From NCBI GenBank assembly GCA_016933045.1, contig JAFGBR010000065.1, positions 1 to 64,000 of the forward strand: 64,000 nt of DNA, written 5' to 3'. The position numbers were made by a program, and so were the translations under genes. The notes under the pieces are model-generated. The model did no database searches. It had not been told where the DNA came from and saw only the letters and a list, made by a program, of their open reading frames with translations. This document shows, in pieces, positions 36,880 through 45,160 of the stretch. Position 1 is the stretch's first letter. The number at the start of each line of letters is the position of its first letter. This DNA is from Marinilabiliaceae bacterium (lineage in GTDB: Bacteria > Bacteroidota > Bacteroidia > Bacteroidales > Marinilabiliaceae).

Positions 36880-39036
36880 GTGAAAAAAATTTTCATCCTT
36901 TTTTTTGTTAGTTTTTTAGCTATGCAGTTAGAAGCTCAAAGCATTAAAAAATTTGAATCAATGACTAAGGCTGAGGTGTTAAAAATGTCGTACGAAGAAT
37001 TAACCGATTTGCCCCTTGATGATTTAATGAAACTTGCTTCAATTGTAGGGGTATCGACTGATGAACTTTTAAGTATGATATTAAACACAAAAACTTCGGT
37101 TGCATCTAATAAAGAGTTAACAACCCGTGAAGCACCTGGCATATTAAGTGTTATTGCAGCTGATGATATAAAAAAGTCGGGGGCAAGAGATTTGATAGAT
37201 GTGTTGAATCTTTTACCTGGTTTTAACCCGGGGGTTGATGTTGAATCGGTTATTGGATTGGGTTTAAGGGGTGTTTGGGGGCACGAAGGAAAAATACTTT
37301 TACGCATAGATGGGCAGGAAATGAACGAATTATCGTATCAAACACTTCAGTTTGGAAATCATTTTGATGTAAACCAAATATCGCGTATCGAAGTTATCAG
37401 GGGACCCGGATCGGCAATGTATGGTGGAAATGCTGAATTGGGGGTTATAAATATCATTACAAAATCGGGTAATGAATTGGATGGAACTCAAATACATGTA
37501 AGTGGGTGTATGTCAGAAAATGGAATTAACAGGTCAAATTTACATTTATCAACAGGTAAAAAAAACAACAATTGGGAGTTTTCGTTGCATGGTTTTATTG
37601 GTAAAGGTTATAAAGGTGATGGAATAGCTACTGACTATTATGGAACTTCATATAATATGGATGATGCATCGTCATCAAATCCTTTACATTTAAATATTGG
37701 AGCAAGTTTTAAAAACTTGTCGTTCAGGTTTATCTCCGATATGTATAATACTACACAATTAGATGGTTTTGGAGGTTATTTCAATTCCGAAATATACGAA
37801 CCGATTAAAACTTCATATAAGTCTGTTTTATCGGAGTTGAGATATGATATGAGAGTTAATGACAAGTTAACCAATGTAACAAAAATAAATTATCGTTGGT
37901 ATGATTCGTATCGTGTTGAAATGGACGATTTAATACAGGAATATTTAGATGAGGAGCATGTGAATTATAACGAAGACTATTTTTATAGCATACAGGAAAA
38001 ACCGACTCAACGTATATCGGTGCATAACTCAATAAAATATCAGCCAATGTCATCTGTCGATATTCATGCCGGTGTTGAAGCTTATCACGAAGAGGGGAGG
38101 TCGGAAAATGAATGGATTCCTTATTACGATGAAAATGGTAATGAAATAATGTCATTAAAATATCAAAATATTTCAGGATTCTTTCAGTCTGTAATCGAAA
38201 CAAAACAGGTAAATGTGATTGCCGGTGCCCGCTTTGAATACCATACCTTGGCAGGTTCATCGTTTGTGCCTCGTGTTGGTTTAACAAAGGTGTTTAATAA
38301 ATTACATTTTAAAGCATTATATAGTAATGCATACAGATCTCCATCAATTGAAGCATTTAGTCTTAATCGTAATATTAAACCTGAAAATACTACAGTTATT
38401 GAGTTTGAAACAGGTTATGTTTTGTCAAAAAATATCTTCTTTTCTGTTAATTTATTCGATAATACCATATATAAACCTATTGTTTATATTATAGATGAAT
38501 CAAGTTCTTTGGGTGAATCATATATTAATGGCGATAAAACAGGATCGCAAGGAGTAGAATCGGAAATAAAACTTGTTTCGAATAATTGGGGGTATCTGTT
38601 TTTGAATTATTCATATTATACAACAGGAGAAAAAAACAAAGTTGGCGATTATCAGGTGTTTTTAGGTGATAAACCGGAAGAAAAAATTGTACTGGGATTC
38701 CCTTCTCATAAAATATCAGGCATGGGACATTGGAATGTAGCAGATGATTTTAGTATAAATCCTTCATTTGTATATATGTCCGATATATATGGAGTTAGCA
38801 GTATTAGCGAAGATGTTAATGGAGAAGAAATCTATCATTATAACAAATTTGCTGGTCAATTTCTTTTAAACGTTAATTTATTGTACGAAAACATTTTTAC
38901 AAAAGGGTTTGATATTTCATTGGGAGTTTATGATTTATTAAACGAAAAACAGAAAATATATCAGGCTTATGTTGCACGACCTGCTTTAATGCTAAACGGT
39001 CGAAGTTTGCAGTTAATACTTGGTTATTCGTTTTAA
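36880..39036 (+). CDS. TonB-dependent receptor with N-terminal helical extension
   Basis: 718 residues. The start codon is GTG (36880-36882); no ATG precedes the signal peptide KKIFILFFVSFLAMQLEAQ. A short acidic extension (MTKAEVLKMSYEELTDLPLD ... LLSMIL) precedes the plug (REAPGILSVIAADDIKKSGA, NLLPGFNPGVDVE, ISRIEVIRGPGSAMYGGNAE). A barrel follows to the final FxLILGYSF-like strand. There is no carboxypeptidase-like domain and no SusD, so this is a classical small-ligand receptor. The ligand is unknown. A 103-residue membrane protein follows after 42 bases and is probably co-expressed. Confidence 0.85.
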   Translation: MKKIFILFFVSFLAMQLEAQSIKKFESMTKAEVLKMSYEELTDLPLDDLMKLASIVGVSTDELLSMILNTKTSVASNKELTTREAPGILSVIAADDIKKSGARDLIDVLNLLPGFNPGVDVESVIGLGLRGVWGHEGKILLRIDGQEMNELSYQTLQFGNHFDVNQISRIEVIRGPGSAMYGGNAELGVINIITKSGNELDGTQIHVSGCMSENGINRSNLHLSTGKKNNNWEFSLHGFIGKGYKGDGIATDYYGTSYNMDDASSSNPLHLNIGASFKNLSFRFISDMYNTTQLDGFGGYFNSEIYEPIKTSYKSVLSELRYDMRVNDKLTNVTKINYRWYDSYRVEMDDLIQEYLDEEHVNYNEDYFYSIQEKPTQRISVHNSIKYQPMSSVDIHAGVEAYHEEGRSENEWIPYYDENGNEIMSLKYQNISGFFQSVIETKQVNVIAGARFEYHTLAGSSFVPRVGLTKVFNKLHFKALYSNAYRSPSIEAFSLNRNIKPENTTVIEFETGYVLSKNIFFSVNLFDNTIYKPIVYIIDESSSLGESYINGDKTGSQGVESEIKLVSNNWGYLFLNYSYYTTGEKNKVGDYQVFLGDKPEEKIVLGFPSHKISGMGHWNVADDFSINPSFVYMSDIYGVSSISEDVNGEEIYHYNKFAGQFLLNVNLLYENIFTKGFDISLGVYDLLNEKQKIYQAYVARPALMLNGRSLQLILGYSF

Positions 39037-39078
39037 ATATACATTTCAATTATTTTATAATTTATTTAAATTAACTAT

Positions 39079-39390
39079 ATGAAACCAGAACTATCAACAC
39101 TGCAATCTGTTTTTGCAACCAGTTACGAAAATCAAAAAATTAATGAAGAAATTGAATTAAATGTTGAACTTTTTTATAACGAAAATAAGGATAAAACTGA
39201 TGATGAATTTTGGAAATCATTGAGTGAATCACAATTAATGTTGTTATATAATATTTATTTTCAGCGATCGATGTTTGAGTTGTCTAAAAGCAAGGAAAAA
39301 AGCGTAACTCGAATTAGAAAAATGGTTTTTTATTTTTTGGTTCTTACTCTTGTTGTTTTGGGCGTTTATCTTATAGTATTAAACAATTAA
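39079..39390 (+). CDS. small single-pass membrane protein downstream of TonB receptor
   Basis: 103 residues. The N-terminal 75 residues are polar and helical (NQKINEEIELNVELFYNENK). They are followed by a basic stretch (KSKEKSVTRIRK) and one C-terminal membrane helix (MVFYFLVLTLVVLGVYLIVL), so it should be a tail-anchored inner-membrane protein facing the cytoplasm. I do not recognise a family. Spacing of 42 bases to the receptor suggests one transcript. Confidence 0.55.
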   Translation: MKPELSTLQSVFATSYENQKINEEIELNVELFYNENKDKTDDEFWKSLSESQLMLLYNIYFQRSMFELSKSKEKSVTRIRKMVFYFLVLTLVVLGVYLIVLNN

Positions 39391-39538
39391 TAAACAATGT
39401 ATTTTTGGTTGAAACGATAATGATTTATTAATCGCAAATGCAGATAAATAATAATAATGTAACCAAATTGAAAAAAAATGCAAATAGTAATTATGGATTT
39501 TTTAAAAGTATTGCATCTTTATAATAAAAATAAATTTT

Positions 39539-41416
39539 ATGAAGACATTTAGTTTGATCATGTTCTGCATTTGTTCTATTCATGTGTTTGCACAAGGTAT
39601 TGAAAAAGAGATTAAAACAAAGGTTGATGATGTTACAGTTTTTATCGAAGGGGCACAAATAGTCCGGAAAAAGTCAGTTGAATTACCCAAGGGCGAAACA
39701 ATACTTAAGTTTATTGATCTATCACCATTTATCGATGGCAAAAGTGTGCAGGTTAAAGCAAAAGGTAATGCTACTGTATTATCGGTTAATCATCAGTTTA
39801 ACTTTGTCGATAAACTTGGAAAACCTGATGAACTAAAGGCTTTATATGAAAAACTAGAAGCTGTTGAAACGGAAATAAACTTACAAAATACCCATTTGCA
39901 AATAATTAGGGAGGACATTGTTTTTTTGCAGGAGAACAGAGATTTGGGTGGAAGAAACCAGGAGTTGAATGTTGGTAATTTAAAAGAAGCATCGGTGTTT
40001 TACAGTTCAAGACTTACTGCATTAAAACTGAACGAGATTGAACGAAATAAAAAAGTTTTAGTGTTAAACAATGAGGCTGCCGATATTCGAAAACAGATAC
40101 AAACTATAACATCGAAAGATGATTTTTCGATGAGCGAAATTGTTGTTAAGGTCGATGCTAAAACACCAGGTTCTGTTGTTTTCGAACTTTCATATTTTGT
40201 GGGTAATGCCGGATGGTTTCCTTCGTACGATGTACGGGCTAAAAGTATTAACGATCCCATTCAAATTATTTATAAAGCTAATGTCCATCAGGATACAAGG
40301 GTAGACTGGAATAATGTTAAACTGCATTTTTCATCGGCCGATCCTAACCTGTCGGGAATAGCTCCTCAGTTAAAAACATATTATTTAAATTATAATACAT
40401 CGGCACCCAAATATGGGAAAGTGATTACTCAGGTATCGGGAAAAGTTATGAGCATGAATCGTGAACCGTTGATTGGTGTTAATGTTATTGTCGATGGCAC
40501 AACCATTGGTGCTGTTACTGATTATAATGGAAATTATTCTATTACTATACCCAATGGAGCTAATGCACTTAATTTTTCTTTTATTGGATATATTTCAAAG
40601 AGTGTTGCCATTACCAGTTCAAATATAAATGTTTTTATGGATGAAGAAATTATGGAACTGGAATCGGTAGCAGTTACCCGTATCGATGAAGCATTGCAGG
40701 GGCGTATTGCCGGTGTGAATATGGCTAACCGACCGCATAAAAAAGAATCTTTAATTAAAATAAGGGGCGGGTCATCATTGGCTCCACAAGTTCAAAAGGT
40801 TGAAAATCAAACTACTGCTAACTTCGATATTGAGATACCTTACACCATAAAATCTGAAAATAAAACAATAGCAGTTGATATGCAGGTGTATGAGGTAGAT
40901 GCAGCTTACCAGTATTATGCTGTTCCAAAGCTCGAAAAGGATGCATTTTTATTGGCATATATTACTAATTGGGAGCAATACAGTTTAATGGAAGGTGAGG
41001 CCAATATTTATTTCGAAGATACATACATTGGAAAAACTATTTTAGATGTTCGCTATGCTACCGATACCCTCGAACTATCGTTAGGCCGCGATAAAAATGT
41101 GAGTTTAAAACGCGAAAAGGTTAAAGATTACACTACTAAACAGTTTATTGGCAATAAAAAAGAGGTTATTCGCGATTGGAAAACTATTGTAAAGAATAAC
41201 AAGAGCCAGGAAATTGACATCGTAATTTACGATCAGGTGCCGGTATCAACTCTCGAAGAAATTGAGGTGGAGGTATTAAAAACATCGGGAGCAAAAATTG
41301 ATAGTGAAATTGGTAAAGTTAAATGGGAACTCAAAATAAAACCACGTGAGCAGAAAGAACTGGAATTGAAATACTCTGTTAAACATCCAAAAAACAGGTT
41401 TTTGAATGTTGAGTAA
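39539..41416 (+). CDS. DUF4139 / MuiA-like protein with an inserted SusC-like segment
   Basis: 625 residues with a signal peptide ending VFAQG. Residues about 30-125 match the N-terminal domain (DUF4140) of the mucoidy inhibitor A family, followed by a coiled coil (about 95-190) and the DUF4139 domain (YFVGNAGWFPSYDVRAKSIN and onward). DUF4139 is split. Between about 297 and 415 lies a carboxypeptidase-D-like domain (QVSGKVMSMNREPLIGVNVI, GAVTDYNGNYSI), then a TonB-plug fragment typical of SusC proteins (LESVAVTRIDEALQGRIAGV and IKIRGGSS). DUF4139 resumes at TTANFDIEIPYTIKSENK. The family's function is poorly known. The insert may mediate surface or envelope contacts. Confidence 0.8.
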   Translation: MKTFSLIMFCICSIHVFAQGIEKEIKTKVDDVTVFIEGAQIVRKKSVELPKGETILKFIDLSPFIDGKSVQVKAKGNATVLSVNHQFNFVDKLGKPDELKALYEKLEAVETEINLQNTHLQIIREDIVFLQENRDLGGRNQELNVGNLKEASVFYSSRLTALKLNEIERNKKVLVLNNEAADIRKQIQTITSKDDFSMSEIVVKVDAKTPGSVVFELSYFVGNAGWFPSYDVRAKSINDPIQIIYKANVHQDTRVDWNNVKLHFSSADPNLSGIAPQLKTYYLNYNTSAPKYGKVITQVSGKVMSMNREPLIGVNVIVDGTTIGAVTDYNGNYSITIPNGANALNFSFIGYISKSVAITSSNINVFMDEEIMELESVAVTRIDEALQGRIAGVNMANRPHKKESLIKIRGGSSLAPQVQKVENQTTANFDIEIPYTIKSENKTIAVDMQVYEVDAAYQYYAVPKLEKDAFLLAYITNWEQYSLMEGEANIYFEDTYIGKTILDVRYATDTLELSLGRDKNVSLKREKVKDYTTKQFIGNKKEVIRDWKTIVKNNKSQEIDIVIYDQVPVSTLEEIEVEVLKTSGAKIDSEIGKVKWELKIKPREQKELELKYSVKHPKNRFLNVE

Positions 41417-41804
41417 ATTGATCTGCAGATTATTTATAAAGCAAATCAAGAGTTGAAACGAAATATAACAATGTAGTTTTATTAGTTGGAAAAATGCAAA
41501 ATTTACCTTTTTTATCACCTAAATCTCTCATATAGGACTTTTTAGCCTCCTACTATGGGGGAATTTGGCGTTTTTTACACAGAATTTCTCAACCTTTGAT
41601 TTGCATTTATAATTATGTGTTAATAGTTAAGCTACCCAGATAATAATGGGCAGCTTTTCTCTTAATTTATTTGATCGAAGCCAAATCAATTGATGACTTT
41701 ATTGAAAATATATTGAATTAAACGGCTTCAAAAGATTGGTGAAATTAACATTTTTTATAACTTAGGAATTGAAATTGAATTACAAACTAATAAACCGTAA
41801 AATT
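41417..41804. other. intergenic region with a candidate small RNA
   Basis: 388 bases with no protein-coding frame of note. The part 41486-41660 looks structured and is described separately. The remainder up to the ATG at 41805 is AT-rich with nothing recognised. Confidence 0.4.
41518..41660 (+). ncRNA. candidate small non-coding RNA with terminator
   Basis: A promoter-like TTG (41486-41488) with TACCTTTT (41504-41511) precedes a hairpin-forming stretch: cctaaatctctcatatagg, then gcctcctactatgggggaat, where cctcc can pair with ggggg. About 75 bases further, arms aagctaccca (41629-41638) and tgggcagctt (41647-41656) form a stem with one A-C mismatch, followed by ttct. The layout is promoter-like element, folded region, terminator-like hairpin, without an open frame. 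It does not match any RNA family I can name. Confidence 0.3.
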
Positions 41805-42848
41805 ATGAAGAAACTTTTTACTTTTTTGATGGGACTTGTTGTTTTGATTGCAGTAGTAAATGCGCAGAAAAAAGTAGTTTATGCAACAACGTTAAGAAGT
41901 GATTTGGTCGCAGGAGCTTGGGCTGAAAACAACGATGTAGTTATTCAAATGCTTAAGGCAGATGCAAGTTTTGAAGTTACAGTGAAAATGTTAACAGCTG
42001 GTGGTATTGATTCAGAAACAAGTGCTGCTGTAGACTTCTCTGGATATGATGTTATTATTTTGCATGATGCTTTAGGATCTAGTGATGCTTTCTGGCAACC
42101 AGCTAACCCGGGATTTATAGGAAGTATGCCAGCTCCAACTCTTTACGATAAAATATATGCACTTCAGGCAACTAAGGCATTTGTAACAAGTACAGGGGCT
42201 TCTACAAACGCTGAAAATGTGTATAATTTAACTGTGGTAGAATCGGGTAGTGATTTATTTAAAGGTATTGATGTTTCATCAGGCGTTTTTTCTGCTATGA
42301 AAGGAGGAGTAAGTGATAATGGTGGAACAGGAACAAGGGGGCTTCAATATAATACAGGTAATGTGGTGAGCTCAGCAAATTCTTTACTTGCATATCCTGA
42401 AGGAGCCTCGAACGTTGCTATATCATTTTCTGATATTCCTAAAGGTGCAACAATTGATGATGCTACTCTAGCAAACCGAGTAATTGTATTTGGTTTTAAT
42501 GTAGGTGTAACTAGAAATACTGATTATGCGGATAAATGTGCTCTTACTGTTGAAGGATTAACATTATGGAGAAATGCAGTATATAGTTTAGCAGGATTAA
42601 CTGTTCCAACTACTCTTGTTGATTTAGGTTTTTTACCAACTTCAGTATCAACTTCAAAAGTAGTAGATGATGTATTGGCAACGGGAGGCAAAGGTGAAAT
42701 TATTGTTAAAGGCGAACAAACTATCGAAGTCATTTCAATGGACGGAAAAGTTGTAAAAGCTGGAAAAGTAAATGGTTCTATGTCTTGTGATCCCGGTGTT
42801 TATATTGTTAAAGTGGCTGATTCAACAGTTAAAGTTATTGTAAAATAA
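41805..42848 (+). CDS. secreted protein with DUF6383-like C-terminal domain (copy 1)
   Basis: 347 residues from MKKLFTFLMGLVVLIAVVNAQ; the frame is open 12 codons upstream, but the signal peptide fixes the start. The N-terminal 260 residues begin with KKVVYATTLRSDL and contain SGYDVIILHDALGSSDAFWQ, giving the impression of a ThuA/glutamine-amidotransferase-like alpha/beta fold. This is tentative. The last about 70 residues (from VSTSKVVDDVLATGG) form a compact beta domain with IEVISMDGKVVKAGKVNG and GVYIVKVADSTVKVIVK. It resembles the DUF6383-type C-terminal domains of Bacteroidales and is probably a sorting or attachment signal. The same cassette ends the next gene, nearly identical at DNA level. 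Confidence 0.65.
   Translation: MKKLFTFLMGLVVLIAVVNAQKKVVYATTLRSDLVAGAWAENNDVVIQMLKADASFEVTVKMLTAGGIDSETSAAVDFSGYDVIILHDALGSSDAFWQPANPGFIGSMPAPTLYDKIYALQATKAFVTSTGASTNAENVYNLTVVESGSDLFKGIDVSSGVFSAMKGGVSDNGGTGTRGLQYNTGNVVSSANSLLAYPEGASNVAISFSDIPKGATIDDATLANRVIVFGFNVGVTRNTDYADKCALTVEGLTLWRNAVYSLAGLTVPTTLVDLGFLPTSVSTSKVVDDVLATGGKGEIIVKGEQTIEVISMDGKVVKAGKVNGSMSCDPGVYIVKVADSTVKVIVK
42639..42848 (+). repeat. C-terminal cassette repeat, copy 1
   Basis: 210 bases beginning acttcagtatcaacttcaaa, encoding the last 69 residues plus stop. The second copy (43781-43990) has exactly the same length with no gaps and long identical blocks, including gaagtcatttcaatggacgg. The bodies of the two genes differ far more. 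Confidence 0.85.
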
Positions 42849-42861
42849 TCATAATAAGTAT

Positions 42862-42899
42862 ATATAAAAGAGCGGGAATAAAGTCCCGCTCTTTTATAT
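42862..42899 (+). terminator. terminator after copy 1 gene
   Basis: A perfect 16-bp stem atataaaagagcggga / tcccgctcttttatat with a 6-base loop, 13 bases after the stop. Confidence 0.9.
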
Positions 42900-43072
42900 G
42901 TTTTTTTTTAAAGGGCGATATTTTGTTGAAAAATGGTTGAATTTATATCTGAAAGTAGATTGGTGTTTGTTTGAACTGTTAATGCATGTTATTTTTATTT
43001 TGTTTTTAAAAATTAATATAGTAATCTATATTTTTAAGTATTATTAAATATTAACCAAATCAAATTTTTATT

Positions 43073-43990
43073 ATGAGAAAAAATTTTTACACATTATTAG
43101 TAGCGTTAACGCTAATTTGTACTTCTGCTTTTGCACAAATCAATGTGCTTTATGTACATGAGAATAGTTATGATCAGGAGGTAATGGATGCAATAACTGC
43201 AAAGGGAGGTTATACTGTAACTCCTTTACTTAAAGAAGAAGCAACTCCATTGTCAGCTGATGACTTGTCAACTTTAAATGCTGCGCAAGTAGTAATAATT
43301 GGACGTTCAATAAATAGCGCAAGATGTCCACATGATGTGATGGATCAAGTAACTGCTCCTATGATTTATACAAGCCCTTTTATTGTAAGAGGTGATAGAG
43401 CTGGTATGGTAACTGCAACATCGGCATCTAATGAGATTTCAGATGGTGCTGTTGTACAAGCTGTTATTAGTGATGCTTCTAATCCTGTTTTTAATGGCGT
43501 TTCTGCTGGAACTATTGACTGGTGGACAGGTTATTATAGTATTTTAGGAGCAGAGATTGGAACAACAAATGCAACACTAATGGTAAAAACTGCAGATGAA
43601 AGAGTTTTATTAAGCATGTACGATGCTAATGTACCATTTCAAACAGGTGGTCGTACTCCAGCAGGACCAAGAGCTTATATTGGCAATGGTCAAGATAATA
43701 CAGGTGAAACTTATTTTTCTTTTACCGATAATGCAAAAATTATCTTCTTTAATTTAATCAACGAAATGGCAGCTAAAGCTACTTCAGTATCAACTTCAAA
43801 AGTAGTAGAAGAAGTTTTGGCAATAGGGGGTAATGGTAAAATTGTTGTTAATGGTGAACAAACAATCGAAGTCATTTCAATGGACGGAAAAGTTGTAAAA
43901 GCTAGTAAAGTAAATGGTTCTATGCCTTGTGATGCCGGTATTTACATTGTTAAAGTGGCAGATTCAACATTTAAAGTTATTGTAAAATAG
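43073..43990 (+). CDS. secreted protein with DUF6383-like C-terminal domain (copy 2)
   Basis: 305 residues with a signal peptide ending TSAFAQ. The N-terminal part (INVLYVHENSYDQEVMDAIT, AAQVVIIGRSINSARCP, IDWWTGYYSILGAEIG) again suggests an alpha/beta amidotransferase-like or ThuA-like fold. It shares the general layout of the preceding gene but little direct sequence. The C-terminal 69 residues are nearly identical to those of copy 1 (VSTSKVVEEVLAIGG to VADSTFKVIVK). Function unknown. Each gene has its own strong terminator, so they are separate transcripts. A sorting-tag role for the tail is inferred. Confidence 0.65.
   Translation: MRKNFYTLLVALTLICTSAFAQINVLYVHENSYDQEVMDAITAKGGYTVTPLLKEEATPLSADDLSTLNAAQVVIIGRSINSARCPHDVMDQVTAPMIYTSPFIVRGDRAGMVTATSASNEISDGAVVQAVISDASNPVFNGVSAGTIDWWTGYYSILGAEIGTTNATLMVKTADERVLLSMYDANVPFQTGGRTPAGPRAYIGNGQDNTGETYFSFTDNAKIIFFNLINEMAAKATSVSTSKVVEEVLAIGGNGKIVVNGEQTIEVISMDGKVVKASKVNGSMPCDAGIYIVKVADSTFKVIVK
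43781..43990 (+). repeat. C-terminal cassette repeat, copy 2
   Basis: Same length and frame as 42639-42848, again starting acttcagtatcaacttcaaa. Confidence 0.85.
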
Positions 43991-44007
43991 TTTCAATAAG
44001 TATTTAT

Positions 44008-44040
44008 AAAAAAAGCGGGTGTTTATGCCCGCTTTTTTTT
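44008..44040 (+). terminator. terminator after copy 2 gene
   Basis: Stem aaaaaaagcggg / cccgcttttttt with an 8-base loop and a T tract, 17 bases after the stop. Confidence 0.9.
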
Positions 44041-44105
44041 TGTCGTTTTGTAGTAATATTTTTTTTTAGTGTAAAAAAACTGTGAATAAAAAAGTTAATG
44101 TATTA

Positions 44106-45005
44106 TTAGTTCCAAAGTTTTAAAGGGTATGCTCCTTTGTTCGATAATGCTTTTAATTGAGCTTGCACTGCCGGGCGGTCTTCCTGATAAGTAACGCCAA
44201 ACCATTTTGCATTTGTGTTTATTACTTTTGTTGTAACTGTACCTTTTTTAATCAGTTTATCGACAACAGAATTAAAGTAAAATTCCGATTTTAACTCAGT
44301 TCCTTTTTCCGATAAGAATGTTAAGAATTGATCACTTAGTTGATTAAAAAATGCGGGTTTAAATGCCCAGAAATTCATCGAAACGGGCTCTTTTCCTGTT
44401 AACTTTACTTTAGAATCGTTTTCGTAGAAGAAAATTTCATTGTTTTCAATGCCTATTTTGGTTCGTTCAATAAGTGTTATAAGGTTGTTATTGGCATCGG
44501 TTTCGCAAACACCTCTCGATACTGTTCCATGTTCCGAAAGTGTGTTGTTAAGGTTATAGCCAACCATTGCATATTCATTGTCCAATTGGCTGTTCGATAG
44601 AAACTCCACAACCTGCGAAAAGGCCTCTCTGCCATAAAAGTCATCGGCATTTATAATTGCAAATGGCTCATTTATTGTGTTCTTAGCCATTAAAATTGCA
44701 TGACCGGTTCCCCATGGTTTTTCTCTTCCTTCGGGTACTTTATATCCACTGGGCAGATTGTTAAGTTCTTGGTATACATATTCTACGTCAATACGTCCTT
44801 TTAGGCGTGGGTCAAACCGTTCTTTAAACTGATCGGCAAACGATTTTCGAATCACAAATACAACTTTGCCAAAACCGGTTTGAATGGCATCGTAAACCGA
44901 ATAATCTATAATTGATTCCGCTCCGGGTCCAATTTCATCCATTTGTTTCAGTCCACCATAGCGACTGCCCATTCCTGCTGCTAAAACTAAAAGAGTTGGT
45001 TTCAT
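44106..45005 (-). CDS. sugar-phosphate nucleotidyltransferase
   Basis: About 299 residues from MKPTLLVLAAGMGSRYGGLK, which is the nucleotide-binding signature of the NTP-transferase family; a longer frame from 45059 adds 18 residues that do not belong. The metal-binding Asp is in FAIINADDFYG. The sugar side has PWGTGHAILMAK and the later PVSMNFWAFKP. Such enzymes make NDP-sugars from sugar-1-phosphates and are often encoded in Bacteroidota next to a phosphotransferase-type sugar kinase, which is not present here. The exact nucleotide and sugar are unknown. A peptidoglycan amidase lies upstream on the same strand, so a cell-wall sugar is possible. Confidence 0.85.
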   Translation of the reverse strand: MKPTLLVLAAGMGSRYGGLKQMDEIGPGAESIIDYSVYDAIQTGFGKVVFVIRKSFADQFKERFDPRLKGRIDVEYVYQELNNLPSGYKVPEGREKPWGTGHAILMAKNTINEPFAIINADDFYGREAFSQVVEFLSNSQLDNEYAMVGYNLNNTLSEHGTVSRGVCETDANNNLITLIERTKIGIENNEIFFYENDSKVKLTGKEPVSMNFWAFKPAFFNQLSDQFLTFLSEKGTELKSEFYFNSVVDKLIKKGTVTTKVINTNAKWFGVTYQEDRPAVQAQLKALSNKGAYPLKLWN

Positions 45006-45160
45006 TAGTATTTTATTTATAAAGTAAGGCCGGATGGAGATCGCATGATGAATTTTCATCCGTGTTGTTGATTAACGAATCATGCTCGTTTCATGTTTTT
45101 TGTAATAAATTTAATTCTTTAAGTATTTGTTGAGAAATAATTAAAACAATTAACGTTAAG

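Noticed and set aside
36936-38287. Minus-strand frames of 123 and 143 codons inside the TonB receptor
   Set aside because: They mirror the coding strand's codon pattern and carry no motif or signal peptide.
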